Of a stretch of DNA of 64,000 bases, positions 16,723 to 26,229 are shown in pieces. A program made the position numbers and the translations under genes. The notes below the pieces were generated by a model. That model saw nothing but the letters and a program-made list of their open reading frames with translations. It did no database searches and was not told the DNA's origin. Each line of letters starts with the position of its first letter. Within the stretch, counting starts at the first letter, position 1. This DNA comes from Alginatibacterium sediminis (lineage in GTDB: Bacteria; Pseudomonadota; Gammaproteobacteria; Enterobacterales; Celerinatantimonadaceae), in NCBI RefSeq assembly GCF_003610775.1, contig NZ_RAQO01000008.1:186001-250000 (forward strand), in the 5' to 3' direction.

Positions 16723-17268
16723 ATGCAAGCGTTTCAATACTTAATCAACATTGTTTTTGACCTGTACCTGATGATCGTGCTGCTGCGCATCTGGCTGCAA
16801 TTAGTCAGGGCCGATTTCTACAATCCTTTTAGTCAGTTTGTTATCAAGGCTACCAACCCCGTAGTCGCTCCTTTGCGTCGGATTATCCCTGGGCTTGGCG
16901 GTGTTGATTGGGCTTCAGTGCTCATTGCCTTTGCTGTCGCCGCTTTGAAGTGGGCATTGTTAATGGGCATGACTGGAGCCATTAGCTGGCAGTTTTTACC
17001 TTACATTGCCGCTTTGAATGTAGTAAAAGAAGCTGGGACTATGATTTTTTGGGTCCTTCTATTACGCGCAATTCTTAGTTGGGTTAGTCAAGGTCGTAGC
17101 CCGGTAGAATACGTTATGTCCCAATTAAGTGAGCCCTTACTATCACCGATACGCCGTGTCATACCTGCTATTGGCGGTCTGGATTTATCAGTTTTAGTAC
17201 TATTCATTATCCTTAATTTCCTTAATTTGTTAATGGCCGGCTGGATCCCTTATTGGTCAGCAATTTAA
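16723..17268 (+). CDS. yggT: YggT family membrane protein
   Basis: 181-aa inner-membrane protein with two tandem YGGT repeats. Each has a hydrophobic helix followed by a loop of the form NPFSQFVIKATNPVVAPLRRIIPG (first, near 33-56) or a matching QLSEPLLSPIRRVIPAIGG (second, near 127). The family is implicated in osmotic stress and cell-division-linked functions, but the biochemical role is unknown. It overlaps yggU by 16 bp. Confidence 0.92.
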   Translation: MQAFQYLINIVFDLYLMIVLLRIWLQLVRADFYNPFSQFVIKATNPVVAPLRRIIPGLGGVDWASVLIAFAVAALKWALLMGMTGAISWQFLPYIAALNVVKEAGTMIFWVLLLRAILSWVSQGRSPVEYVMSQLSEPLLSPIRRVIPAIGGLDLSVLVLFIILNFLNLLMAGWIPYWSAI

Positions 17269-17576
17269 ATCAACAAGCATGGGTCATCGAACATGATGGC
17301 TCATTAGCTTTGCGTGTTTATCTGCAACCTAAAGCGAGTCGCGACCAGATTTTAGGCTTGCATGATGGGGCGTTAAAAATTGCGATTACCGCTCCCCCTG
17401 TAGACGGCAAAGCAAACGCTCACTTGATAAAGTATTTGTCTAAGCAGTTATCGATAGCAAAGTCTAAAATAAGCATTAGTAGCGGCGAGTTAAACCGCCA
17501 TAAACGATTGCATATTAGCCCTGGGTATACTCTTCCCCAGCAATGGCTAGCGCTAGAAATTAACACCAAGGAATAA
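17253..17576 (+). CDS. yggU: DUF167 family protein YggU
   Basis: 107-aa member of the UPF0235/DUF167 family, function unknown. The pattern LRVYLQPKASRDQILG... APPVDGKANAHLIKYLSKQL... ISSGELNRHKRL is diagnostic. The only plausible start is TTG at 17253 inside the end of yggT, which implies translational coupling. Confidence 0.9.
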   Translation: MVSNLNQQAWVIEHDGSLALRVYLQPKASRDQILGLHDGALKIAITAPPVDGKANAHLIKYLSKQLSIAKSKISISSGELNRHKRLHISPGYTLPQQWLALEINTKE

Positions 17577-17578
17577 AC

Positions 17579-18022
17579 ATGTTTGCTATACACCACATTA
17601 AATCTAGCTTTGCCATAGTCTGCCTTTGCCTTTTAAGCCTGAGCGCTTATGCGGAGCAAAAAAAGCAACTTGGTGATTGGGAAGTACACTACATCGTCTT
17701 TAATTCCAGTTTTCTAGCAGCCTCGGTTGCCCAGCAATACGATATTGAGCGCAGCAAAAGACTAGCTGTGGTTAACATTTCTGTTTTAGATTCAAAACAG
17801 AAACTAAAACCGGCACTCGATACCCTCGTTAGTGGCAGTGCAAAGAATCTTATTGGGCAAACTCAAAGCTTAGAATTCAAGAAAGTCCAAGAAGGAAATG
17901 CGATTTACTACATCTCAAACATGCGTTTTGACGACCAAGATTTGTATACCTTTAATATTGAAATTGGTGAAGGCAAGCAGCAACAATCATTTAGCTTTCA
18001 ACAAAAACTATACGTAGATTAG
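17579..18022 (+). CDS. Exported DUF4426 protein
   Basis: 147-aa protein with a signal peptide (hydrophobic 9-24, AYA cleavage near 26) and a compact beta-rich domain ([26 protein letters not shown]). It matches the DUF4426 family found between yggU and rdgB in Vibrio and Shewanella. Probably periplasmic; function unknown. It starts three bases after yggU ends and lies 10 bases before rdgB, so it is an operon member. Confidence 0.85.
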   Translation: MFAIHHIKSSFAIVCLCLLSLSAYAEQKKQLGDWEVHYIVFNSSFLAASVAQQYDIERSKRLAVVNISVLDSKQKLKPALDTLVSGSAKNLIGQTQSLEFKKVQEGNAIYYISNMRFDDQDLYTFNIEIGEGKQQQSFSFQQKLYVD

Positions 18023-18032
18023 GATAACCACG

Positions 18033-18623
18033 ATGCAAGCTGTTGTATTAGCGACCGGAAATAAGGGCAAAGTTGCCGAACTTAGTGAACTACTTGCGCC
18101 ACTGCAACTCAAGATACAAGCGCAGTCAGACTTTCAAGTGCCAGAAGTCGCCGAAACCGGAACCACCTTCGTTGAAAATGCCATTATTAAAGCCCGTCAT
18201 GCCAGTAAGATTACAGGTTTACCGGCTATCGCAGATGACTCTGGGTTAGCGGTTGACGCCTTAAATGGTGCGCCGGGGCTCTATTCTTCGCGCTATGCTG
18301 GCGTTGATGCGAATGATCAAGACAATATTGAATTGTTACTCAAAGAAATGAGTAATTGCAATCAACGCGCCGCCAGCTTCCATTGTGTACTTGTTTACCT
18401 ACGTCATCATCTTGATCCTGCACCTTTAATTTGTCATGGCCAGTGGGCAGGCGAAGTGAGTACCGACATTCATGGTGCTGGGGGGTTTGGTTATGACCCT
18501 ATATTTTGGGTAAACGAGCTTAACTGCAGCGCAGCACAGCTTTCTAAAGCAGAGAAAAACCAACATAGCCACCGTGGTCAAGCATTGCGAGCTCTGATTA
18601 GAAAAATTGAGTCCAGCAAGTGA
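18033..18623 (+). CDS. rdgB: XTP/dITP diphosphatase RdgB
   Basis: 196-aa Ham1/RdgB house-cleaning enzyme that hydrolyses ITP, dITP and XTP to keep deaminated purines out of nucleic acids. Key motifs are [12 protein letters not shown] (6-17), the catalytic Asp pair in [13 protein letters not shown] (near 67-79), and [10 protein letters not shown]. It overlaps the next start codon (GTGA), so it is coupled to hemW. Confidence 0.95.
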   Translation: MQAVVLATGNKGKVAELSELLAPLQLKIQAQSDFQVPEVAETGTTFVENAIIKARHASKITGLPAIADDSGLAVDALNGAPGLYSSRYAGVDANDQDNIELLLKEMSNCNQRAASFHCVLVYLRHHLDPAPLICHGQWAGEVSTDIHGAGGFGYDPIFWVNELNCSAAQLSKAEKNQHSHRGQALRALIRKIESSK

Positions 18624-19768
18624 CCTCCTTGCCCAAACTAAGTTTATATGTGCATATCCCGTGGTGTGTGCAAAAGTGCCCTTATTGTGACTTCAACTCA
18701 CACGGACTAAAACACAAAGAGTTTCAACAAAGCGAATACGTAGACGCACTGCTTGAGGATCTCGATTTCGATATCAAGCGATTCAACATCAACCGTCCGC
18801 TGCATTCCATTTTTATCGGAGGTGGAACGCCTAGTCTTTTTGATGGACAACACATAGCTCGCTTACTGCAAGGTATTCGTCAGCGAATTCCCCTAGAGTC
18901 CGATTGCGAAATCAGCTTAGAAGCCAACCCAGGTACGGCAGAGGCGCAGCGATTTCAGGCCTATTTTGAGGCTGGAGTGAATCGTCTTTCGATCGGGGTA
19001 CAAAGCTTTAATGCACAACACCTTCAGAAACTAGGTCGAATTCATGACCCCATACAAGCCAGTGCAGCGGTTAAAATGGCGAAAGATGTGGGCTTCAAAC
19101 GGCTTAATATTGACATTATGCATGGCCTGATGCAGCAAGACACATCGCAAGCCCTGGATGATTTACGTCAAGCAATAGCCTTAGATCCCAGTCATATTTC
19201 ATGGTATCAACTAACCATTGAAGCCAACACTGCATTTGCTAGTAAGCCACCAACCTTGCCCGACGACGACATGCTCTGGGACATTTTTGAGCAAGGCCGA
19301 GCAATGCTAAGTCAAGCGGGTTACCAGCAATATGAAGTATCCGCATTCGCCAAAGTTGACGAACAAAGTCGTCACAATCTCAACTACTGGCGTTTTGGAG
19401 ACTATTTAGGCATAGGCTGTGGAGCCCACGGAAAAATAAGCGACGTAGATCTCAGCGTGCAACGTAGTGAAAAAATTAAGCACCCCAAAGGATATTTGGC
19501 TGCAGGTCAAGACAAAACCCGGCAATTGAAGCCGGTTGAACAAAATGAGCTGGTATTTGAGTTCTTCCTAAACCGACTACGATTGTTTGAATCGATACCC
19601 TTTACTGATTTCGAGAACTTTTGTTCCTTAGATCGAAGCCACGCTCAGCAACTATTACACAATAGTATCGACCAAGGTTTAATCGAGCTTACATCCGATG
19701 CTTGGTTACTTACCCCGCGAGGCCAGCTATTTGTGAATGAGATTTTACAAGTATTTGTAGACCAATAA
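18620..19768 (+). CDS. hemW: Heme chaperone HemW (radical SAM)
   Basis: 382-aa radical SAM protein of the HemN-like HemW family, which binds heme and delivers it to respiratory enzymes. The cluster motif is CVQKCPYC with the preceding LYVHIPWC (three cluster cysteines within C16-x3-C-x2-C). GGGTPSLFD and the downstream IDIMHGL segment are also present. It lacks the extra N-terminal cysteine extension of coproporphyrinogen oxidase HemN. The GTG start overlaps the rdgB stop by four bases. The yggS to hemW order matches E. coli. Confidence 0.94.
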   Translation: MTSLPKLSLYVHIPWCVQKCPYCDFNSHGLKHKEFQQSEYVDALLEDLDFDIKRFNINRPLHSIFIGGGTPSLFDGQHIARLLQGIRQRIPLESDCEISLEANPGTAEAQRFQAYFEAGVNRLSIGVQSFNAQHLQKLGRIHDPIQASAAVKMAKDVGFKRLNIDIMHGLMQQDTSQALDDLRQAIALDPSHISWYQLTIEANTAFASKPPTLPDDDMLWDIFEQGRAMLSQAGYQQYEVSAFAKVDEQSRHNLNYWRFGDYLGIGCGAHGKISDVDLSVQRSEKIKHPKGYLAAGQDKTRQLKPVEQNELVFEFFLNRLRLFESIPFTDFENFCSLDRSHAQQLLHNSIDQGLIELTSDAWLLTPRGQLFVNEILQVFVDQ

Positions 19769-19941
19769 TGGCTACGAGTTGGTCTTGTTATTGAGTGAAA
19801 GTTTACGCTATTACTAAATTTCTCTTCATGTAATTGCAAAGACGGGGAGTATTCAAGCATTTAGCAGCTTAATACTTACCATGCCCTTGTTAGTTTAGAC
19901 AAAAAATTCTATAAATAAGGGATACACAATTGGCATAATCG

Positions 19942-22437
19942 TTGTCATCGCTAAAAGGATTAAGCAGTCATTTGAGTCAATTAAGCCAATTCGTATCCAA
20001 AGCAAAAACAAGTTTGAGCATACGTGTGAGCGTAGGTCTTGTTGCCCTTTGCTGTTTACCAGTGTTGCTTATCTCATATCTGAGCTACGACTACATTTGG
20101 GGCCGACACTTACAAACGGTTGAAAGCGAGCTCAACTCGCACGTGCAATTAGTCCAAACCGATGTGCTTAATCAGATATCACGCGTATGGTTAAACCTAG
20201 AACACATCGCAACTAACCCAGCCTTACACCAGGCCTTAGAAGGCGACTCTACCGGGTCAATTAAACAACGATTAGCCAGTCACCTTACCCAACTAGGTCC
20301 AAAAGACAGTAGTTACTTGCAAATAAGAGGCTTTGACCAAAATGCTAAGCCAGTATTTTCGGTCGGTGATGTGTTGGACAATTTTTATCAACAACAGTTT
20401 GCACAAATCCAAAGCATGCAAAATGATTTTGGGCGCAGTGCATTTATTATTGAACACCAACAACATTCGCTAGCCGTGTTTTCTATGCCGGTAAAAGCCG
20501 AGTCCAATCGACTGTATCTAGGGACTAACCCAAACCAAATCATCGGTTTTTTACAACTCACCATCAATCCAGACGTGTTCTACCGCTTGATCTTGGATCG
20601 CTATGTAAATCAAGGACCCCAGGTTCTATTTACCGATGAGAGTGGATTGGTTCGAGCAAGTAATTTAAGCGATAAAACAATTAGCGCTATAGAGAACCAA
20701 CAGTTAAGTTTCATTTTTAAACACACTGACTCATCGCTGATTCAAATGACATTTAATCAGCAAAGCTATGGTTTGGTGCTCTCACATTTTATTAACCGCC
20801 AACTATTGATGGCCTTCACACTGCCCGATCAACTAACAAATTATCGTGCTGAGCTTGTCCGTAGTATCGTGTTATACGCCGTTTTCGTACTCATCTTTAT
20901 TTTTGCTAGTTGCTATATATTGATTCGAAATCAATACCAAGTTCGTATGCAATCTCTACTGCGATTAGTTGCGTTATTCGACCGCCAAGAATTGGTACTA
21001 AGTAGTCCTCCTAAGCGTATTCGCGATGAGATGGATGAGTTAAAAACCGACCTACTGGGCTTAGCTGAAAAACTGCTTTATCGCCGCCAACGCTTACGCT
21101 CACTAGCATTTACGGACACCTTGACCCAACTAACCAACCGTAGTGGTTTTATTCGTGATATCAATTCTTTAATCACCAACAGCGAACAACAGAATAGAAA
21201 TTTTTGTCTATTATTCATAGATTTAGACGGATTTAAGTACATCAATGACAGTTTCGGTCATGATACTGGCGACCAAGTATTAAAAGTGGTTGCTGAAAAC
21301 TTCGACCGAGAGTTGCAACAAGTAGTGGCAAGGCTTAACAGTAAATACATACAATTAGAGCAGACCCATCTTTACCGCTTAGGTGGCGACGAGTTCACCA
21401 TTGTTCTAGAGCAGTATCACGGGAAAGACGCAATCATTAGCGTTTGTGACGCGATGCTACAAAGCTTTGATCAGCGTATTAATATTGCTGAACATAGCTT
21501 TAAGCTCAGCTGCAGTATTGGCATTGCTAACTATCCTGAACATGGTAAATCTCGAGAACAGTTACTCCAACATGCTGATATCGCGATGTATGTTGCTAAA
21601 GACGCGGGTCGCAACAACTATATGGTTTTTGACCATCTGATGTTAGAGCAAGAGCAGCGACGCAACTTAATACGAGATTCATTTTCTCATGCTTTAGCAA
21701 AACAAGAACTTGAGTGTAATTTACAAGGGCTTTATCGAACCCAAAGCTTGGATGTCATTGGTTTTGAGATTCTTATGCGCTGGAAGCACACCGCATTAGG
21801 CTACATATCTCCGATGGAATTTATTCCACTGCTCGAAGAAACCGAACATATTCACTTGTGGGGGCAATGGATAACACGCAGAGCATTCGAAATTGTTTAC
21901 CGGTTAAATCAAGAAGGTCGAGAGATGAATGTGTCGATCAATGTCGCTATTGCACAGCTTTCACAAGGTGACTTTGTGAACTTTGTATTTGAACTACAGC
22001 GTCAAATGCCAATCCCAAGTGAACTAATTTGTTTTGAAATCACAGAAAGTACGGTGACAGACTGTGGCCCTAAAGCGCTCGCACAAATACATCAACTCAG
22101 AGATCTGGGTTACCACATTGCAATTGATGATTTTGGAACGGGCTTGTCGTCACTTGCGCGCCTGCAACAACTCCCCATCTCTATTCTTAAAATTGACCGC
22201 TCCTTCATCCAAGGATTGAATCAGGACCGAACCAGCGCTGCGATAGTACAAACCACGCTTGCTCTGGCCAAATCAATGAAATTGCAAGTAATAGCGGAAG
22301 GTGTTGAAGAAATGGAACATGTAGAGTGGTTTAAGCAAACGCAGTGTGAGTACTTGCAAGGCTATGCGCTACAAAAACCTTGCACTGAACACGCGTTTAT
22401 CGCCAGTTTGCCACCACTAAACTCGCTTGAACATTAA
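19942..22437 (+). CDS. Membrane-bound GGDEF-EAL cyclic-di-GMP enzyme
   Basis: 831-aa bifunctional c-di-GMP protein. Transmembrane helix 1 (about 30-48) and helix 2 (about 307-330) flank a periplasmic sensor region of about 250 residues. A GGDEF domain follows with an intact GGDEF near 481 and [18 protein letters not shown]; no clear RxxD inhibitory site is seen. The EAL domain reads EIL near 608, with [36 protein letters not shown] and LQGY all present, so phosphodiesterase activity is likely. The start is uncertain: TTG at 19942, or TTG at 19972, which has AAAGGA upstream. Its end overlaps the convergent trmB by 21 bp. Confidence 0.88.
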   Translation: MSSLKGLSSHLSQLSQFVSKAKTSLSIRVSVGLVALCCLPVLLISYLSYDYIWGRHLQTVESELNSHVQLVQTDVLNQISRVWLNLEHIATNPALHQALEGDSTGSIKQRLASHLTQLGPKDSSYLQIRGFDQNAKPVFSVGDVLDNFYQQQFAQIQSMQNDFGRSAFIIEHQQHSLAVFSMPVKAESNRLYLGTNPNQIIGFLQLTINPDVFYRLILDRYVNQGPQVLFTDESGLVRASNLSDKTISAIENQQLSFIFKHTDSSLIQMTFNQQSYGLVLSHFINRQLLMAFTLPDQLTNYRAELVRSIVLYAVFVLIFIFASCYILIRNQYQVRMQSLLRLVALFDRQELVLSSPPKRIRDEMDELKTDLLGLAEKLLYRRQRLRSLAFTDTLTQLTNRSGFIRDINSLITNSEQQNRNFCLLFIDLDGFKYINDSFGHDTGDQVLKVVAENFDRELQQVVARLNSKYIQLEQTHLYRLGGDEFTIVLEQYHGKDAIISVCDAMLQSFDQRINIAEHSFKLSCSIGIANYPEHGKSREQLLQHADIAMYVAKDAGRNNYMVFDHLMLEQEQRRNLIRDSFSHALAKQELECNLQGLYRTQSLDVIGFEILMRWKHTALGYISPMEFIPLLEETEHIHLWGQWITRRAFEIVYRLNQEGREMNVSINVAIAQLSQGDFVNFVFELQRQMPIPSELICFEITESTVTDCGPKALAQIHQLRDLGYHIAIDDFGTGLSSLARLQQLPISILKIDRSFIQGLNQDRTSAAIVQTTLALAKSMKLQVIAEGVEEMEHVEWFKQTQCEYLQGYALQKPCTEHAFIASLPPLNSLEH

Positions 22438-23127
22438 ATCCCAAACACCATGCCCCAAGCGATGCCCGCGGTCTTCAAACTTGGTCAGAGGTCGCCAGTC
22501 TGGTCTTTCAACATAGTCGCCAGTGCTTGACAAATTTTGATAACCAGGAGCTTGGCTCATGACTTCAAGCATATGCTCAGCATAATTTTCCCAGTCGGTG
22601 GCCATGTGGAACACACCCCCATCAATGAGTTTGTTACGCACTTGCTGGGCAAATTCAGACTGCACAATACGTCGTTTATTGTGACGTTTTTTGTGCCAAG
22701 GGTCAGGAAAGAACAATTGCAAAGTGCTAAGGGTTTGTTCTGGAATGGCTTTTTGTAGTACTTCAATTGCATCGTGAGCAAACACACGTAGGTTTTCAAC
22801 ACCTTGCTCATCAGCATCCGCGATACAAGCGCCGACACCGGGGCGATGAACCTCAATGCCAATAAAATCCTTTTCGGGCTGAGATTTCGCCATTTCGACC
22901 AACGAGCGGCCCATGCCAAAACCAATTTCAAGAACTACAGGCGCGCGGCGACCAAACACTAGCTCAAAATCTAAGAACTGCTCACCAACTTCAAGCAAGT
23001 ACTTAGGGCCTAGGTTTTCCAATGCGTTTTGCTGACGATTAGTTAAGCGCCCTTCACGTAGCACAAAGCTACGAATTTGACGCATACGTTTTTCGCCTTG
23101 TGGCGTTGGATCTGAAGAGTCGCTCAT
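22417..23127 (-). CDS. trmB: tRNA (guanine-N7-)-methyltransferase TrmB
   Basis: 236-aa SAM-dependent enzyme making m7G46 in the tRNA variable loop. Motif I is [16 protein letters not shown] (near 65-80). [17 protein letters not shown] is the catalytic and substrate-binding signature, and [13 protein letters not shown] follows. In E. coli trmB is directly followed by mutY and yggX; here mutY lies 2 kb away on the opposite strand. The gene's 3' end overlaps the GGDEF-EAL gene. Confidence 0.95.
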   Translation of the reverse strand: MSDSSDPTPQGEKRMRQIRSFVLREGRLTNRQQNALENLGPKYLLEVGEQFLDFELVFGRRAPVVLEIGFGMGRSLVEMAKSQPEKDFIGIEVHRPGVGACIADADEQGVENLRVFAHDAIEVLQKAIPEQTLSTLQLFFPDPWHKKRHNKRRIVQSEFAQQVRNKLIDGGVFHMATDWENYAEHMLEVMSQAPGYQNLSSTGDYVERPDWRPLTKFEDRGHRLGHGVWDLMFKRV

Positions 23128-23202
23128 GCTTACAGCCTATAATGCTAAATCTGGCTGCGAATTATCCAAAGATCCTCTCTAAACGCAAGCTAAATCAGGC
23201 TA

Positions 23203-24558
23203 TCACGAGGACTTTTGCCCTTGATACTCACAATCTCGAATTAATTTAATGATCTGCCTGTCGGTTTCTTGCATAGCTTGATGCGCAAATTGTCCTAATT
23301 GAGCGATGCTTGCATCGGCATTAGATAGGCTAATCCCCATATCCGCTTGCGGATCCAAACCGGGGCTCATGGCCAGCAAAGCCGTTTTAATCGCATTTGC
23401 TGCTCCAGTGGAGACCTTCAGCGCGCAGCCGGCGTTCGCACCATCGCAAAATACCCCAGTGGCGTCGGCAACCATTAATTGAATGCATGTTTCTATCTTG
23501 GATAAATCCCCGCCTAGCAACCATGTTATCGCTGCCCCAGAACCTATTGCAGCAGTATTGGCGGCACATAGCGCAGATAGAGCCGGCTGCTGTTGCTTTA
23601 TGTAGATAGCCATTAGCTGGCTCATACACAAGGCTCGCAGTTGCTCTGGGGTATCGGCTTGTAGAATTTGCAAGGCTGCAACCACCGGCAGACTTGATGC
23701 AATCCCCTGATTGCCACTGCCACTATTACTCATTGCCGCCAACGGTGCTCCTCCCATACGCGCATCTGACGCAGCTGCCGATAAACGCATTGCACGATTG
23801 AGCAAATCATCACTTAACAATCCTTGCTCTGTTTGATTCTGTAATTGTCGCCCCAAACCCAGGCCATACTCGTGCTTCATTCCTTCACTGGCGAGCGCTA
23901 AGTTGAGTTGCTCACTTTGAGCAATAAACGCAATACTTGGCAATGGAACCCGCAACGCAAAGTCGACGATAGATGCAACACTCATTGGCTGTTGTTGGAG
24001 ATGATGTGCATCTAAGACAACAGTTGAGCTGACGTACCCCGGTATCAACTGGTTAATCTGGCAAACTTGTGCAAAAACAATATTGCTATGCGAGCGCTCA
24101 ATAACCACACAAGCCTGCTGAGAGTCTGTATAGGCGCGCACCTGAGTAAACAATACGTCAGTATGCTCTTGCAGCTTAATCTCAATTTCAATCGTTTCTC
24201 GAAGTACTGACAGCTGCTCTTGATGCTCTGTTCCAAAGTTTTTTAGCACCTCTAAACCCGCGTCAGCATCGCCAGCAATCAACCCAGCTAAGCAGGCTAC
24301 AACCAGACCTTTGTCTCCTGTACCAGGAACCATTACTCCCATTGCATTCTTATAGAGATTAGGAGTCACTTGAACCTCAATCTTGCTTGGTAGTTCGCCA
24401 AGTAACTGCTGACACTTAGCACTAGCTAAAGCCACTGTTACTGGTTCGGTACAGCCTAAGGCAGGCCGCACCAAGGTGTGCAACAAATCAAGATACGTAT
24501 TATCTAGGGCTTGCATTTCAAGGCTAACATCGTTCTTTACATGTGCTTGGGCTGACAT
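23203..24558 (-). CDS. cyuA: L-cysteine desulfidase family protein (CyuA/YhaM type)
   Basis: 451-aa cytosolic enzyme of the UPF0597 (CdsB/CyuA) family, which degrades L-cysteine to pyruvate, sulfide and ammonia through a [4Fe-4S] cluster. Likely cluster cysteines are C36 in LGCTEPVTVALA and the pair in FCDGANAGCALK near the C-terminus; GGAPLAAMSNSGSGNQG is a family signature. It is divergent from an Lrp-type regulator over 123 bp. This matches the known CyuR control of cyuA in enterics, though no CyuP transporter gene is adjacent. The sulfide produced could feed the sulfur-oxidation genes at 30-32 kb. Confidence 0.88.
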   Translation of the reverse strand: MSAQAHVKNDVSLEMQALDNTYLDLLHTLVRPALGCTEPVTVALASAKCQQLLGELPSKIEVQVTPNLYKNAMGVMVPGTGDKGLVVACLAGLIAGDADAGLEVLKNFGTEHQEQLSVLRETIEIEIKLQEHTDVLFTQVRAYTDSQQACVVIERSHSNIVFAQVCQINQLIPGYVSSTVVLDAHHLQQQPMSVASIVDFALRVPLPSIAFIAQSEQLNLALASEGMKHEYGLGLGRQLQNQTEQGLLSDDLLNRAMRLSAAASDARMGGAPLAAMSNSGSGNQGIASSLPVVAALQILQADTPEQLRALCMSQLMAIYIKQQQPALSALCAANTAAIGSGAAITWLLGGDLSKIETCIQLMVADATGVFCDGANAGCALKVSTGAANAIKTALLAMSPGLDPQADMGISLSNADASIAQLGQFAHQAMQETDRQIIKLIRDCEYQGQKSS

Positions 24559-24602
24559 AAGGTATTCTCCGATTGCGATAACACCAGTGTATGTCAGTAA
24601 CA

Positions 24603-24660
24603 GTAGAAATATTTTGCCTATTAACTCAATACAGGGTACAAATATAGGTAAATTTTCTAC
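24603..24660. promoter_or_regulatory. Inverted repeat between cyuA and the Lrp-type regulator
   Basis: GTAGAAA (24603-24609) and TTTCTAC (24654-24660) are the outer arms of a longer imperfect symmetry (GTAGAAATATTTTGCC against GGTAAATTTTCTAC). AT-rich symmetrical sites in divergent promoters are typical for Lrp/AsnC octamers. Inferred operator. Confidence 0.4.
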
Positions 24661-24681
24661 CCGTTGGCTTTAAAATAGAAA

Positions 24682-25152
24682 ATGAAGCTAGATTCGAAAG
24701 ATAAGTTAATACTAGACTTGCTGCAACGAGATGCGCTTTTACCGGTACTAGAAATCGCACAACGGGTAGGTTTGAGTCAAACGCCTTGTTGGCGGCGTAT
24801 CCAAAAATTAGAGCATCACGGTTTTATCAAGCAGAGGGTTGCCTTGTTGGACCGAGGCCAACTTAATCTTGGCGTAACGGTTTATGTGACAGTTCGCACC
24901 TCTCAACACAATCAGCAATGGTTGAAATCATTTAAGCAACTCATCGCAGGTATTCCCGAAATAGTCGAAGCACACCGTATGAGCGGTAGCATTGACTATC
25001 TTTTGCAGATTGTCGTACCTAGCATTGATATCTATGATCAAGTTTATCAACGCTTGATTGAAAACTTAGAGTTTACTGATGTAAGCTCGGGCTTCTCAAT
25101 GGAAGTTCTCAAGAGCACAACGGCTCTGCCCACCCATTACATAGAAGACTAA
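24682..25152 (+). CDS. Lrp/AsnC family regulator (DecR/CyuR-like)
   Basis: 156-aa transcription factor. The N-terminal HTH (LDSKDKLILDLLQRDALLPVLEIAQRVGLSQTPCWRRIQKLE) has the TPCWRR recognition helix seen in the CyuR/DecR and BkdR branch. The C-terminal RAM/AsnC effector domain includes GSIDYLLQIVVPSIDIYDQVYQRL. It is divergent from the cysteine desulfidase gene and is probably its cysteine-responsive activator. It starts 8 bp upstream of mutY in the same direction. Confidence 0.87.
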   Translation: MKLDSKDKLILDLLQRDALLPVLEIAQRVGLSQTPCWRRIQKLEHHGFIKQRVALLDRGQLNLGVTVYVTVRTSQHNQQWLKSFKQLIAGIPEIVEAHRMSGSIDYLLQIVVPSIDIYDQVYQRLIENLEFTDVSSGFSMEVLKSTTALPTHYIED

Positions 25153-25160
25153 TAATTATC

Positions 25161-26180
25161 GTGTCCAAATTTCCAATGCCGCATGTGCAAGCCAGTGATT
25201 TTCAAAAAATCTTACTCAACTGGGCCCAATCTCAAGGTCGTCACGACTTGCCGTGGCAAATTGACCCAAGCCCGTATCGGGTCTTAGTAAGCGAAATCAT
25301 GCTACAGCAAACCCAAGTAGCCACGGTTATTCCCTACTTTGAACGTTGGATGAAGCTTTTCCCAACACTTAAGGACTTAGCTATCGCCAGTGAAGATGAG
25401 GTGATGTCGTTGTGGCAGGGTCTGGGTTATTATTCTCGGGCGCGTAATCTTCAAAAGGCAGCGCGTTACATTATCGATGATTGCGGTGGTGATTTTCCCT
25501 CTGAACTTGAAGATCTAGAAGCCATACCTGGTGTAGGACGATATACAGCCGGTGCAATCCGCAGTTTTGCCTATGACCATTATGGGCCAATTGTCGATGG
25601 TAATGTCCGCCGCTTGTTTAGTCGGGTATTTGCAATCGAAGGCTTGGCCAACCAAAGTGCATATCAAAAACAGCTTTGGTTTATTGCCGAACATCTTAGC
25701 CCTGCGCAAAACTGCAGAGACTTTGCCCAAGCACTACTCGATATGGGCGCCACCTTATGTAAAGCTAAATCACCGGCCTGCGAACGCTGTCCGCTACAGC
25801 AAGACTGTTTGGCGTATCAACAGCAGCAGGTCGCATTGTTCCCAAGTCCGAAACCCAAAAAAGTACTGCCACTTCGACACGAAACTTATTTATGGGTAGA
25901 ACAGCAACAACAGTTGTTGCTAGTGAAGCGTCCTAGTCCGGGGATTTGGGCAGGCCTGTGGTGTTTGCCTCAATTAGAAGCCACTACTGTGCTTGAACCT
26001 AAAGCCAGCGATTTAAGCTTTCAGCACACTTTTAGTCACTATAAGTTAAAGGCTAGTGTTCGCCACCAGCAAAGCATACCGCCTAGCGAGCTAGATACCC
26101 GTTGGCTTAATAAAGATGAATTGGTAAACGTAGGTTTAGCCACTCCGATTCGAAAGCTCATCGAAAAGCACTGGCGATAA
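25161..26180 (+). CDS. mutY: A/G-specific adenine glycosylase MutY
   Basis: 339-aa base-excision enzyme removing adenine opposite 8-oxoG. The catalytic Glu lies in SEIMLQQTQV. The HhH motif is EAIPGVGRYTAGAI with catalytic Asp in IVDGNVRR. The [4Fe-4S] loop has C-x6-C-x2-C-x5-C spacing (CKAKSPACERCPLQQDC). A C-terminal NUDIX-like domain recognises 8-oxoG. The start is GTG at 25161; an ATG six codons in is possible. The usual partner yggX is displaced to 33.5 kb. Confidence 0.95.
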   Translation: MSKFPMPHVQASDFQKILLNWAQSQGRHDLPWQIDPSPYRVLVSEIMLQQTQVATVIPYFERWMKLFPTLKDLAIASEDEVMSLWQGLGYYSRARNLQKAARYIIDDCGGDFPSELEDLEAIPGVGRYTAGAIRSFAYDHYGPIVDGNVRRLFSRVFAIEGLANQSAYQKQLWFIAEHLSPAQNCRDFAQALLDMGATLCKAKSPACERCPLQQDCLAYQQQQVALFPSPKPKKVLPLRHETYLWVEQQQQLLLVKRPSPGIWAGLWCLPQLEATTVLEPKASDLSFQHTFSHYKLKASVRHQQSIPPSELDTRWLNKDELVNVGLATPIRKLIEKHWR

Positions 26181-26207
26181 AAAAAGCCCCATCATTTAGG
26201 GGCTTTA
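26178..26207. terminator. Terminator between mutY and the first maltoporin
   Basis: Arms AAAGCCCC (26183-26190) and GGGGCTTT (26199-26206), loop of eight. On the minus strand a seven-base T-run follows, so it mainly serves the leftward maltoporin gene. The rightward tail is short. Confidence 0.75.
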
Positions 26208-26229
26208 GGAATTCAAGTGGGTGCTGGGA

